64,000 bases of DNA from JBDGYW01 sp964580055 (GCA_964580055.1 CAZOJI010000018.1:1-64000), one strand, 5' to 3'; positions 8,486 through 17,659 are shown, counted from the first letter of the stretch. Notes: generated by a model not told the origin, from the sequence alone. Numbers and translations are program-made.

Positions 8486-8986
8486 ATGAGAGCCAGCAGA
8501 CATCTGATGTGGCTGACCCGCGCCCTCAGCGTAACACGCCGTTCGGTCGAAGTTCTCGTGGTCTGCCTGTTTTCCATTCTCACCATTGCTGTATTCGCCC
8601 AAGTAGTTGCCAGATATGTATTTAACAGCCCGCCCGCATGGACCGAGGAGCTGGCTCGGTTCTGTCAGGTTTGGATAATCCTGCTCACATCATCAATCTG
8701 CATACGCAAAGGCAGTCACCTGGCGGTCGACTACCTGGGGCCCAGTTTGCCTGACAGCTACCGCAAGGCGCTCGGCGTCTTCACCGGCGTTCTCATTCTG
8801 GGCTACACGGTGGTGCTGACGATTTGGGGAGTACGTTTGATGGCGGTAGGGACCTTGCAGGTATCCCCCGCCCTGCAGATGAACATGGCCGTGGTCTACG
8901 CAGTGTTCCCTCTTGCCGGCGCGTTGATGGTCATCGAGGCAGCCATATCTACTCTGCGACAACTGAACGGGCCTCGTAAACCGTGA
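8486..8986 (+). CDS. dctQ: TRAP transporter small permease (DctQ family)
   Basis: Small integral subunit of a tripartite, Na+-driven organic-acid uptake system. The 166 residues form about four transmembrane helices, with the DctQ features FAQVVARYVFNSPPAWTEEL and ARFCQVWIILLTSS. The stop overlaps the dctM start by 4 nt. Gene order here is Q-M-P, not the commoner P-Q-M. Confidence 0.93.
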   Translation: MRASRHLMWLTRALSVTRRSVEVLVVCLFSILTIAVFAQVVARYVFNSPPAWTEELARFCQVWIILLTSSICIRKGSHLAVDYLGPSLPDSYRKALGVFTGVLILGYTVVLTIWGVRLMAVGTLQVSPALQMNMAVVYAVFPLAGALMVIEAAISTLRQLNGPRKP

Positions 8987-10263
8987 TCGGCCTCGTCCTC
9001 ATCCTCATAGTATTGATCCTGATCGGCATGCCGATCGCCTTTGCGCTGGGCCTTGGCGCCTTATCTGCCCTTCTGCTCGATTCCAACCTTCCGTTAGCCC
9101 TGGTACCGCAGAGGATGTTCACAGCCCTCGATTCTTGGCCGATTATGGCGGTGCCTCTGTTCATGTTGGCTGGCGGACTGATGGACAAGGGAGGAATGTC
9201 CCGGAGAATCGTGGATTTTGCCTCTGCCTGCTTGAGCTTCGTCCGCGGCAGCCTTGGAATGGTGACAGTTCTAGCCAGTATGGTCTTCGCCGGAATTTCG
9301 GGGTCTTCGACCGCCGATACCGCAGCAGTGGGCTCGATCATGCTGCCGGCGATGCGCGAAAAAGGCTACGACATGCGGTTCGCAGCGGCTCTGCAGGCGG
9401 CTGGAGGCGCCATAGGGCCGATAATACCGCCCAGCATATTGATGATCCTTATTGGATACGTGACCGGGACGTCGGTGGCGCAGCTGTTCTTGGCTGGCGT
9501 TGTACCAGGTGTCCTGATCGGAGTCTTGTTGATGGTCGTGGCGTACCGAAATGCCCTCAAACAGGGTATCAGCGGTGACGTCCCGACAGATCTGAACTTG
9601 CACAACATACAGCGCACTGGAATCCGCGCATTGCCGGCGCTCGGACTACCATTTCTCATTGTATTCGGAATCTTGGCGGGGATCTTCACGGCAACAGAAG
9701 CCGCGGCAGCCGCCGTCGTTTACGGCCTGGCGGTTGGACTGTTCGTTTATCGGGAGGTGAAGATGCGCAACCTGCCGAGCATCGTGCTCGATGCAGCCGA
9801 GCGGTCATGCGTGATCCTGTTTATCGCTGCCACCGCCATGTTGTTCGCCTGGCTCGTAGCCGTGAATCAGTTGCCACAGGCACTGGGAGCTACGCTTCAC
9901 GAGCATGTGGAAAACCGCACTATGTTCCTGATAGTGTTGAATTTAACTCTGTTGCTCATCGGCATGTTCTTGGAGAGTTTTTCCGCCGTGATCGTGTTCC
10001 TGCCAATCCTTTTTCCAGTGGCTCAGAGCTTCGGAGTCGACCCACTGCACTTCGGCATTCTGGCGACCGTGAACCTGGCGATCGGATACGTCACGCCGCC
10101 ATACGGCGCCACTCTTTTCGTTGCCTGCGGCATATCGGGTCTGAACGTCCGCGCCGTAACCTCAAAGGTGGTTCCGATTCTGCTCGCGATGGTGCTGGTT
10201 CTGATTGTCGTGACATATTGGCCCCAGACCGTGCTGTGGCTGCCTCTACTGGCGGCTCCGTAA
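8983..10263 (+). CDS. dctM: TRAP transporter large permease (DctM family)
   Basis: Main membrane subunit of the TRAP transporter. 426 residues, about twelve hydrophobic segments, the expected length. Conserved stretches include FAGISGSSTADTAAVGSIM and GGAIGPIIPPSI. It overlaps dctQ by 4 nt and is followed 15 nt later by dctP, so the three subunits are surely co-expressed. The substrate (commonly C4-dicarboxylates or other carboxylic acids) cannot be read from this subunit. Confidence 0.95.
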   Translation: MIGLVLILIVLILIGMPIAFALGLGALSALLLDSNLPLALVPQRMFTALDSWPIMAVPLFMLAGGLMDKGGMSRRIVDFASACLSFVRGSLGMVTVLASMVFAGISGSSTADTAAVGSIMLPAMREKGYDMRFAAALQAAGGAIGPIIPPSILMILIGYVTGTSVAQLFLAGVVPGVLIGVLLMVVAYRNALKQGISGDVPTDLNLHNIQRTGIRALPALGLPFLIVFGILAGIFTATEAAAAAVVYGLAVGLFVYREVKMRNLPSIVLDAAERSCVILFIAATAMLFAWLVAVNQLPQALGATLHEHVENRTMFLIVLNLTLLLIGMFLESFSAVIVFLPILFPVAQSFGVDPLHFGILATVNLAIGYVTPPYGATLFVACGISGLNVRAVTSKVVPILLAMVLVLIVVTYWPQTVLWLPLLAAP

Positions 10264-10278
10264 CTCGCAGTATTACAT

Positions 10279-11247
10279 ATGCTTAGGTACCTCACAGCCC
10301 TTTGCGTGCTCGTCGCTCTTGTGAGCGGGTGTCGATCGGAAGATGGTGTCACGGTCATCAAGGCCGCGCTCAGCCAGAATCCCGGGGAGCCTCAGGTGCG
10401 GGCGATGGAGTCATTCAAGCGAATCGTCGAGGAGGAAACCGATGGCCGATTCGTGGTACGCCTGTATCCCAACAACCAACTGGGGAACCAACGTGACATC
10501 GTCGAGGGTCTCCAACTCGGCAGCATCGAGGTCAGCAATATCGCAAGCGTGATGTCGGCATTCGTCCCGGAGACGAATCTGTTCGAGCTGCCGTTTCTGT
10601 TCGACGGACCGGTGCACTTTGATTCTGTTCTGGACGGCCCTATCGGTCAGCGCCTGAGGCCGGCATTCGAGAAACGCGGTCTGCGCTTGCTTGGCTACTT
10701 CGACGCCGGCGAACGGCATATCATGACAACCACCACGGCCATAGAGAGCCTCTGGGATCTGCAGGGGCTCAAGATCCGCACCATGGAAAACCCGCTGCAT
10801 TTGGCGGCTTTTCGGGCATTCGGAGCCAATCCGCTACCGATGGCATACGGGGAGCTTTACACCGCCCTCGAGCAGGGCGTCATCGACGGTGCCGAGGCTG
10901 CCGATCCCAACTATCTTGCGAAACGATTCTATGAACCGGCTCCCAACTGGGCTCGCGTAGGCTGGATTCGGCTGCTCGAATACGTGATCATGAGTCGATC
11001 TTTCTACGAAAGGCTTTCGGCGGAAGATCGGCGGATAATCGATTCGGCAGTTCAGACTATGGTCCGGGAACAGCGGGCATTGTACAGGGCAGCAGCGGAT
11101 TCGGCGCTGGCTAAGCTACAGCAGGTTGGAGTTCATGTAACTTTCCCGGACCGCATGCCATTCCGCGAAGCGGCAAGGGAGGTTTATGCCGCCTGGGCTG
11201 AGCGAGTTGGAGGGATGGCTCTGATAGACGAGATTCTGCAACACTAG
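10279..11247 (+). CDS. dctP: TRAP transporter substrate-binding lipoprotein (DctP family)
   Basis: Extracytoplasmic solute receptor of the TRAP system. It begins with a lipoprotein signal (lipobox LVSGC, mature Cys near residue 18), followed by the DctP fold with PNNQLGNQRDIVEGLQLGSIE near the ligand site and the Arg/Asn signature LKIRTMENPLHLAAFRAFG typical of carboxylate binding. Lipid anchoring rather than free diffusion is usual where a receptor is tethered. It completes the QMP cluster. The ligand remains unknown. Confidence 0.94.
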   Translation: MLRYLTALCVLVALVSGCRSEDGVTVIKAALSQNPGEPQVRAMESFKRIVEEETDGRFVVRLYPNNQLGNQRDIVEGLQLGSIEVSNIASVMSAFVPETNLFELPFLFDGPVHFDSVLDGPIGQRLRPAFEKRGLRLLGYFDAGERHIMTTTTAIESLWDLQGLKIRTMENPLHLAAFRAFGANPLPMAYGELYTALEQGVIDGAEAADPNYLAKRFYEPAPNWARVGWIRLLEYVIMSRSFYERLSAEDRRIIDSAVQTMVREQRALYRAAADSALAKLQQVGVHVTFPDRMPFREAAREVYAAWAERVGGMALIDEILQH

Positions 11248-11402
11248 CGAGCGGTTGATGGTGAAGCGGGCAAGGAAGAGGCACGGACCGACTGGGAATG
11301 GTGGATGCCTCGGTTGAGCATCAACGGCCTTCATCGACCTGATTACGCGTTCAGCCGGGCCTGACGAATAGACCCAAAAACAATATTTCACAGGAATTTA
11401 CG

Positions 11403-12404
11403 ATGGAATACCGCACCCTCGGACGCACCGGCCTCAGAGTATCGTCTTTGGTATTGGGCACCGCAAACTTCGCCGACCCCACGTCTGAAGCCGAAGCCAC
11501 GGAGATCGTCGAACGTGCGGTTGACGCCGGCATCAACCTGATAGACACCGGAGACAACTACGCGAAAGGCGAGTGCGAGCGCTACCTGGGCCGGGCACTA
11601 AAGCGCAACGGACTGCGAAACCGGGTGTTGCTGGCCACCAAAGTCCATTTCCCCATGGGACCGGGTCCGAATGATCGCGGCAATTCGCGGCACCACGTCC
11701 TCCAGGGATGCGACGATTCTCTGCGGCGGCTCGATACCGACTACATAGACATCTATCAGGTGCATCGACCCGACCCGGAAACCGAACAGCAGGAAACTCT
11801 CGAGGCTCTGAACGACCTGGTACGCTGGGGAAAGGTGCGCTATGTGGCCTGCTCGACCCACCCTGCCTGGAAGGTCATGGAGGCGTTGGCGATATCGGAA
11901 CGACGCGGTTTCGCGCGCTATTGCCTGGAACAGCCGCCATACAATCTGCTCGATCGTCGTATCGAAAACGAGCTGGTACCACTTTGCATCGAACAGGGCC
12001 TCGGCCTGCTCGCGTGGTGCCCAATGGCTCAAGGAATGCTCACCGGTCGCTACAAGTCAGCCACCGATTACCCGAAAGACTCGAGAGCAGGCCTGCGCGG
12101 CGGCATCTACGCCGAACGCATCTGCGAAAGAGGAATCCAGATCGGCACCGAATTCGCTGCGCTGGCTGCGAACGCCGGCATCTCCCCAGTGCACCTCGCA
12201 GTGCTCTGGGTAAAGGACCAGCCGGGCATCACAGCGCCGATAATCGGGCCCCGCACCATCGGCCACCTCGAGGACCTTCTTCCCGTGGGCGATATGGAGT
12301 TGCATGATGATGTGCGGAAAGCCTGCGACGATCTCGTACCTCCCGGCAGTGCAGCGGCGAATTTCCACAACTCAGCCGCCTGGATGAAGATGCAGGTATG
12401 GTGA
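11403..12404 (+). CDS. Aldo/keto reductase family oxidoreductase
   Basis: NAD(P)H-dependent carbonyl reductase of the AKR superfamily (YghZ/Tas-like group); substrate unknown. 333 residues in a TIM barrel. It opens MEYRTLGRTGLRVSSLVLG and keeps the tetrad region: Asp in INLIDTGDNY, Tyr in the same segment, Lys in LATKVHF and His in IYQVHRPDP. It lies 155 nt after dctP on the same strand and could belong to the same unit. A 7-bp repeat array follows directly. Confidence 0.92.
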   Translation: MEYRTLGRTGLRVSSLVLGTANFADPTSEAEATEIVERAVDAGINLIDTGDNYAKGECERYLGRALKRNGLRNRVLLATKVHFPMGPGPNDRGNSRHHVLQGCDDSLRRLDTDYIDIYQVHRPDPETEQQETLEALNDLVRWGKVRYVACSTHPAWKVMEALAISERRGFARYCLEQPPYNLLDRRIENELVPLCIEQGLGLLAWCPMAQGMLTGRYKSATDYPKDSRAGLRGGIYAERICERGIQIGTEFAALAANAGISPVHLAVLWVKDQPGITAPIIGPRTIGHLEDLLPVGDMELHDDVRKACDDLVPPGSAAANFHNSAAWMKMQVW

Positions 12405-12414
12405 GGAGGGGGAC

Positions 12415-12495
12415 AATCCCAACTTCCAACTTCCAACATCCAAGTGCCAACTCACAAATCCCGACTCACGACTCACAACCCCACCCCTCACCCCC
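12415..12495. repeat. Degenerate 7-bp repeat array downstream of the aldo/keto reductase
   Basis: Starting at aatccc (12415) the sequence runs in strict 7-bp register: aacttcc, aacttcc, aacatcc, aagtgcc, aactcac, aaatccc, gactcac, gactcac, then fades. The consensus is AANNNCC drifting to NACTCAC. The rest of the gap up to 12725 holds no supportable gene, apart from what may be the eroded 5' end of the next gene. Confidence 0.75.
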
Positions 12496-12725
12496 TGTCC
12501 AAGACGTCTCCCCAAAACGTCCCCTTGAGATGGCGGATTAACATGAGGTGATACTCGATATAAAGGTGTTTAACACTCTACAAACCAACAACTTCTGGTT
12601 TTACGCACATGCCGGGAATGGATGTTGCTTCAAGTGGCTTCGCAAGTGAGCCTGGACAGGCAACATGACACATTTCAGTTGGATGGGTAGTAGATGAACT
12701 CACACGCTGCCGTGATCTCGAAGCG

Positions 12726-13541
12726 GTGCCCATATCTTCCGCTTGCTGGTCTCCGAGTTTTCCACATAGCCAATCGTTCGAGAATCGCACTGTGGTCTAC
12801 GCTTCCCGCGACCGCCTTCTGCTTGCCGAGACCAGCGGAGACCCGCTCATCAGATTCAACGAATCACTGCGCCTCCAAGTGCTCCGAACCCGCTCTGCGG
12901 TCGCGCCGGGCGGTGCTCTGGGCTTCGCGATAGGCGCATTGGCGGGCTGGCTGATAGCCGACGCATCGACCGCAGGGAGCGACCAGACGGCGGAATCTGT
13001 GGCCGGACTGTTGGTTGGTGGAATTGCGGGAGCATCAATCGGCGCGTTCCTTGGGAACAGAATCCGCCACTCGAGTTGTCAGGAGGTGACCCTAGAGGGA
13101 GGGCAGCTGGCAGCTGCGCCGTTAGAGGAAACCGCAACTGATGGCGACTTTTCCCTGTCCAGAACCTACCGCTGGACTCGATTCAAACCCACGGTTCCCG
13201 ACTTCCACGCATTCTTCGACGAACACGCTGCCAGCCTGTCACCTGTCGAGGGCATCTGGACACGCCACGGCACAACCATATCAGTCGCGATTGTGAGAGT
13301 TCCCGGCATCGAAGCGGAGAAGTACGCGGCGTTTACTCTTATTCTGCGGGAAGGCTGGCCCCGAGGTCGAGATGACGGAGTCATGATCTTCGCTGTGAGT
13401 CGCCGAGATGGAGAAGAAGGGTGGACTTTCCAGGTCGCTCGAATGGCGCCGTGCTTCTACCAGGCGTACTTGGGAGAAGACGTGCTGGAACTCGAGTATC
13501 CTGGCGGTTGGCGGGATATATGGGAGAAGGTTTATCCGTGA
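12726..13541 (+). CDS. Glycine-zipper protein, 5'-damaged paralogue of the next gene
   Basis: No known function. It is homologous along its length to the next gene: shared VVYA..DRL.LAET.GD, a Gly-rich hydrophobic segment, PLEE, FSLSR..RWT.F.PT..DF.AFFD, and C-terminal LEYPGG. Unlike its neighbour it lacks a signal peptide and the first SH3-like strands: homology starts only near residue 23, after unrelated residues from a GTG at 12726. In another frame just upstream the sequence resembles the missing strand and then meets a stop. It is either a degraded copy with a lost export signal or a pseudogene. Confidence 0.6.
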   Translation: MPISSACWSPSFPHSQSFENRTVVYASRDRLLLAETSGDPLIRFNESLRLQVLRTRSAVAPGGALGFAIGALAGWLIADASTAGSDQTAESVAGLLVGGIAGASIGAFLGNRIRHSSCQEVTLEGGQLAAAPLEETATDGDFSLSRTYRWTRFKPTVPDFHAFFDEHAASLSPVEGIWTRHGTTISVAIVRVPGIEAEKYAAFTLILREGWPRGRDDGVMIFAVSRRDGEEGWTFQVARMAPCFYQAYLGEDVLELEYPGGWRDIWEKVYP

Positions 13542-13682
13542 TCAGCATGCCGGACAGCGATCGTCAGCGGTAGCTGCCTTCGCTTGATTTTCGACGGCTC
13601 CCAGACATCTTTGCAGTCGGACTGTCCGAAAGGCGCACACCTGCGTCGACCCGGTTCAAACCCGCCAATGAGAGGCACTGAC

Positions 13683-14618
13683 ATGGCTCGCCTCAGCACT
13701 ATCCGGTCTGTGCAGCTTTCGGTCGCCGCTGCCGTTCTGTTCTTTCTTGCTTCGACAGGGTCGGGCACGGCTCAACGATTCCCGATCGATCCGGGAGCCA
13801 CCGTGCGCGTTAGCAGGCCTGACTCCGTTGGTGACCCGTTTTGGTACACCGGCAGCGTGGTGTATGCTGCGCAAGACCGCCTCATGCTTGCTGAAACCGA
13901 TGGCGACACACTAGTGGTGTACAACGAAACGCTGAGCCTAGAAGTGCGTCGCGGCCAGCGAGCATTCGGCGGTGTAGGGGGAGGCGTTGGTTTCTTGTTA
14001 GGTGCGTTGATTGCCATCTCCACCCTCACTGAGGACGCGAACGAAGACCCGGACAAAGCATCGTTCGGACCCGCATTGACATGGGGAGCTGCCGGAGCCG
14101 TGGCAGGCGCGCTCATCGGTAGCCTAATCCGACTGCCAAGATGGGAGAAGGTAGCCTTGCAGAACGGTGAGATCGCTATGGCTCCGCTGGAAGAACCTCG
14201 CGGTGGGCCGGAGTTCTCGCTCTCCAGAGCCGTGCGGTGGACGCAGTTCGAGCCGACTGCAGCTGATTTTCAGGCGTTCTTTGACGCCCACAGAGAAGAG
14301 CTTCACCCCCTCGAGGGTATCTGGATGCGCACAGGGACTCATTTTGGAATTGCGATCGTCAGAGTCCCGGAGCGCGATGATACATACGCCGCATACAGGT
14401 TGCGACCTGACATCGGTCCAAGTCATCCATCTGCGGATGGGTTGATGCTTTTCGCTCTCACGCCAGGGAGCTCGGACGAGACGGACTGGCGTTTCCAGAT
14501 CGCGCGGGAATCTCCCCGCCGCTTCAAAGCAACGTTGGGCATCGGCGTCCTGAGGCTCGAGTATCCGGGCGGTGCGGTCGATCAATGGGAAAGGCGGTTC
14601 CCGACTGAAGCACGGTAA
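13683..14618 (+). CDS. Exported SH3-like/glycine-zipper protein of unknown function
   Basis: A 311-residue envelope protein. ATG 13683 (after gaggcactgac) begins a signal peptide ending near GSGTAQ. Next is a small beta domain (ATVRVSRPDSVGDPFWYTGSVV), two Gly/Ala-rich hydrophobic hairpins (FGGVGGGVGFLLGALI; GAAGAVAGALIGSLI) that look like a glycine-zipper membrane insert, and a C-terminal domain of about 140 residues I do not recognise. The N-terminal architecture resembles secreted proteins common in Gemmatimonadota. It is the intact partner of the preceding gene. Confidence 0.8.
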   Translation: MARLSTIRSVQLSVAAAVLFFLASTGSGTAQRFPIDPGATVRVSRPDSVGDPFWYTGSVVYAAQDRLMLAETDGDTLVVYNETLSLEVRRGQRAFGGVGGGVGFLLGALIAISTLTEDANEDPDKASFGPALTWGAAGAVAGALIGSLIRLPRWEKVALQNGEIAMAPLEEPRGGPEFSLSRAVRWTQFEPTAADFQAFFDAHREELHPLEGIWMRTGTHFGIAIVRVPERDDTYAAYRLRPDIGPSHPSADGLMLFALTPGSSDETDWRFQIARESPRRFKATLGIGVLRLEYPGGAVDQWERRFPTEAR

Positions 14619-14796
14619 CCGCGCGTAAACGCGCCACGAGGTACTGGACCTGACCCGGCCAACGGCGGCGGTGCGGCGACCGACCACCTGATTTGCCAGA
14701 CGATCGGATGTGCCGTGCCTTCCCGAGAAACTGTGATTCTGTGACCTGAACACGGTGCACGAGGTATCCTCGGCAAATCCACTCAGGATACGGGCC

Positions 14797-16029
14797 ATGA
14801 GACACTTCTTCGAGATGGTATTCTCGATATCGATCGCGACAACCATGGCGGGATGCGGGGATTCCTTCGCACCCATGGAACAGCTCCCGCGCCAACTCAG
14901 CATCGCAGAGAGCGAACTGGTAGAGGCAGACAACCGCTTTGCCCTCGAGTTGTTCCGGGAAATCAACCGCCTGGAAGGCGACACCAACGTCTTCATCTCG
15001 CCGTTGAGTGTGGCAATGGCCCTGGGAATGACCGTCAACGGCGCGGACGGTACTACGGAGCAGGCCATGTTGGAAACGCTGGAACTCCAGGGGATGGCTC
15101 GTGAGGAGGTGAACCAAGCGTACCGAAGCCTGATTGACCTTTTGCGCGGCTTGGACCCCAATGTCGAGTTCATGCTGGCCAACTCAATATGGCACGCGCA
15201 GAACAGGGTTCCTGCACAGGAATTCCTGAATATCAACCAGCAGTATTTCGACGCCGAAATCGCTGCGTTGGACTTCGGCATTCCTTCGGCTGCAGAGACC
15301 ATAAATAATTGGGTGTACGCCAACACCAACGGAAAGATCGAGAAGATCATCGATAACGGCATCCCGGCGAACGTGATCATGTATCTCATCAATGCCGTCT
15401 ACTTCAAGGGAAGTTGGACGTACCAGTTCGACCCGGCCAACACGCACGACGCGCAGTTCACCTTGGCCGACGGGTCAAAAACCACGGTGGACATGATGTC
15501 CCACGAGGCAAAGATATCAATCAGGTCAACCTGGCGGGACGGCATGCTCGTGGCCGAGTTACCCTACAGCAACGATGCCTACTGCATGACGATCCTGCTC
15601 CCGGATCCCTCGGAGGACATCGGAACCGTCGTTGACGCGCTCACGGAAGAAAGCCTCGAAGAATGGCTCGGCGAGCTGGAGTCGACCGAGCTGGAAGTAT
15701 CGCTGCCGAAGTTCACACTCGAATACAAACTGGCGCTGAACGAGGCGCTGAAGGCCCTGGGTATGGAGGTGGCGTTCAACGCGGGCGAGGCGGATTTCAC
15801 GCGCATGTACCCGGGCGGCGGCGTGTGGATAGATACGGTGCTTCACAAGACGTTCGTCGAAGTGAACGAGGAGGGCACCGAAGCTGCGGCGGTTACCTCG
15901 GTGTCGATGCGCGAGTTCGCCGCACCGGCCGATTTGATTGTCAACCGGCCCTTCTTGTTCCTGATACGCGAGCGGTTCTCGGGAACCATACTGTTTTTGG
16001 GCAAGGTAATGAACCCGAACGCCGGATAA
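14797..16029 (+). CDS. Serpin-family serine protease inhibitor, lipoprotein
   Basis: Suicide inhibitor of Ser/Cys proteases (family I4), here surface-anchored. The frame opens at 14755 but ATG 14797 gives a clean lipoprotein signal with lipobox TMAGC (Cys20). The 410-residue product has serpin landmarks: FISPLSVAMALGMTVNGA, INNWVYANTNGKI, LINAVYFKGSW and NRPFLFLI. The reactive loop hinge EEGTEAAAVTS is rich in small residues, as inhibitory serpins require. Aligning from both hinge and NRPF gives P1 Phe374-P1' Ala375, suggesting a chymotrypsin- or elastase-like target. A strong hairpin follows. Bacterial serpins are uncommon and patchily distributed. Confidence 0.93.
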   Translation: MRHFFEMVFSISIATTMAGCGDSFAPMEQLPRQLSIAESELVEADNRFALELFREINRLEGDTNVFISPLSVAMALGMTVNGADGTTEQAMLETLELQGMAREEVNQAYRSLIDLLRGLDPNVEFMLANSIWHAQNRVPAQEFLNINQQYFDAEIAALDFGIPSAAETINNWVYANTNGKIEKIIDNGIPANVIMYLINAVYFKGSWTYQFDPANTHDAQFTLADGSKTTVDMMSHEAKISIRSTWRDGMLVAELPYSNDAYCMTILLPDPSEDIGTVVDALTEESLEEWLGELESTELEVSLPKFTLEYKLALNEALKALGMEVAFNAGEADFTRMYPGGGVWIDTVLHKTFVEVNEEGTEAAAVTSVSMREFAAPADLIVNRPFLFLIRERFSGTILFLGKVMNPNAG

Positions 16030-16118
16030 CCTCGATATCGAGCGGTGCGACTCCGCGCCGAAAGGCCGTCAGAGCAGTATCCAATCAAGAAACTCCAGGG
16101 GAAACACCAGGCAGTCCG

Positions 16119-16152
16119 GCCCCGTCTCGAGGCACCGAGACGGGGCGTTCTT
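16119..16152 (+). terminator. Rho-independent terminator after the serpin gene
   Basis: A perfect 11-bp stem (gccccgtctcg, 16119-16129, with cgagacggggc, 16136-16146), a 6-nt loop and then gttctt. It lies 90 nt past the serpin stop. The T-tract is short, but the stem is strong and the position is right. Confidence 0.75.
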
Positions 16153-16314
16153 CGTGGGTATTTCGAGCGGAGGGCCCGTTCCCAGATCGGTCAGGGAACC
16201 CACTCACGCACTTGCCTCATTTCGGACCGGACAATAGCTATCACCGTTCCGGATTCGGACTGGGGTAAACAGCATCGGTGGATCCTCGGCTTGCCCATCT
16301 GACGCGGAGAGCGA

Positions 16315-17529
16315 ATGAACCCTGAGCCCGTGTTTACCGACCTCATAGGCGTGATGATGATCATCACGATGATCCCGGTATTTTTCCTGTGGTTGGAGAA
16401 GAAGACCAGGTGGAGAGTCTTCGATTTCCTGCCCTCTATAATCTGGATCTACTTGACGCCAATCCTTCTCAGCAATCTCAGCATCCTGGGCGGTATACCG
16501 GCATTGAGCGGTTTGAACGTTCCGGACGTGATTCCCCGCTCCAGTTCCGTTTACACGACGCTGAGATCATTCGCCGTCCCGATGTTCATCGTGCTCATGC
16601 TCCTGGACATAAACATTCGAGAGTCGATCAAGGTGGCCTGGCGGGGAGCGGCGGTTTTGACTTTCGGAGCCGTCGGCATAGCCGTTGGGGCGGCGGTCTC
16701 GTATTTCATGCTGCGCGATTGGCTTCCGCCCGACACCTGGCGGGGCTACGGTGCACTAGCGGGAAGTTGGATTGGCGGTACCGGGAATCTGGCCGCAGTG
16801 GCAGAAGCCGTCGATACACCCCCCGAGATGGTCGGCATGGTCGTTCTGGTAGACAACTTCGTCTACGTGCTCTATTTCCCGCTGATTCTCTCCTGCAAGC
16901 GCTGGGCGGCATCGTTCAACAGGTTCACGAGAGCATCCCAAGAGCACATGGAGGAGATCCTCGAGGCTGTGGGCAAGGTCGAGAAAAAGAGCAATGAGGT
17001 CCATTTCCGCGATGTGTTGACGCTGTTCGGATGGGGATTCGCAGCCATTTTCGCAGCGAACGGCCTGGCATCAGTGCTGCCGGAGGTCGGTCCGGTGCTC
17101 ACGGAAAGCACCTGGTCGATCCTGCTGGTAACGACCTTCGGAATCGTGCTGTCGGGCTCACGCTTGAAGAACGTTCCGGGATCGGCAGCCATAGCGATGG
17201 GGCTGGTCTACATGTACATGACCACAATGGGTGCGCAGGCCGATCTGACACAGGTTGGCGGCGCGCAGTGGTTCCTTGTGGCCGGCGTGATCTGCATAGC
17301 TATACACCTGGTGATCATCACATTGTCCGCATGGCTGTTCAGGGTAGACGTGAGCATGGCGGCGGTTGCGAGTGTGGCAGCAGTCGGCGGCGCCGCCTCG
17401 GCACCGGTGGCGGCCAGCTACCATCGCGAAGATCTGGTGCCGGTCTCGATAATGCTCGCTCTACTAGGCTACGCAATCGGCAACTATCTCGGTGTGGCTA
17501 CGGCGCAGTTGTGCCAGTTTTTGACGTAG
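16315..17529 (+). CDS. DUF819 family integral membrane protein
   Basis: A 404-residue polytopic protein of the DUF819 family (YjcL-like), with around eleven hydrophobic segments. Family features include SIIWIYLTPILLSNL, GSWIGGTGNLAAVAEAVD and the C-terminal AAVGGAASAPVAASYH. The fold resembles sodium/solute carriers such as bile-acid-symporter relatives, so a transport role is plausible but unproved. It begins 160 nt after the serpin terminator and is followed by a 7-bp repeat array and an ACT gene. Confidence 0.87.
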   Translation: MNPEPVFTDLIGVMMIITMIPVFFLWLEKKTRWRVFDFLPSIIWIYLTPILLSNLSILGGIPALSGLNVPDVIPRSSSVYTTLRSFAVPMFIVLMLLDINIRESIKVAWRGAAVLTFGAVGIAVGAAVSYFMLRDWLPPDTWRGYGALAGSWIGGTGNLAAVAEAVDTPPEMVGMVVLVDNFVYVLYFPLILSCKRWAASFNRFTRASQEHMEEILEAVGKVEKKSNEVHFRDVLTLFGWGFAAIFAANGLASVLPEVGPVLTESTWSILLVTTFGIVLSGSRLKNVPGSAAIAMGLVYMYMTTMGAQADLTQVGGAQWFLVAGVICIAIHLVIITLSAWLFRVDVSMAAVASVAAVGGAASAPVAASYHREDLVPVSIMLALLGYAIGNYLGVATAQLCQFLT

Positions 17530-17530
17530 G

Positions 17531-17643
17531 ACTGTCCAATGGCCAATGTTCAAGTGCCAAAACCCGATATCTGGTCGGAGCCACGAGTATCAGTTGGCCA
17601 TTGGATATTCCATCTTGGAGATTGAATATTCCATGTTGGCCAT
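17531..17643. repeat. 7-bp repeat array with a 12-bp perfect inverted repeat
   Basis: The first part reads aatggcc, aatgttc, aagtgcc, aaaaccc in 7-bp register. The second reads ttggcca, ttggata, ttccatc, ttggaga, ttgaata, ttccatg, ttggcca. They are opposite orientations of the same unit, so tccaatggccaa (17535-17546) and ttggccattgga (17594-17605) can pair across a 47-nt loop. Confidence 0.75.
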
Positions 17644-17659
17644 CCCACGGAGGTGCCGC

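Noticed and set aside
12415..12495. CRISPR-like array
   Set aside because: Units are 7 bp with no spacers, and there are no cas genes in the window.
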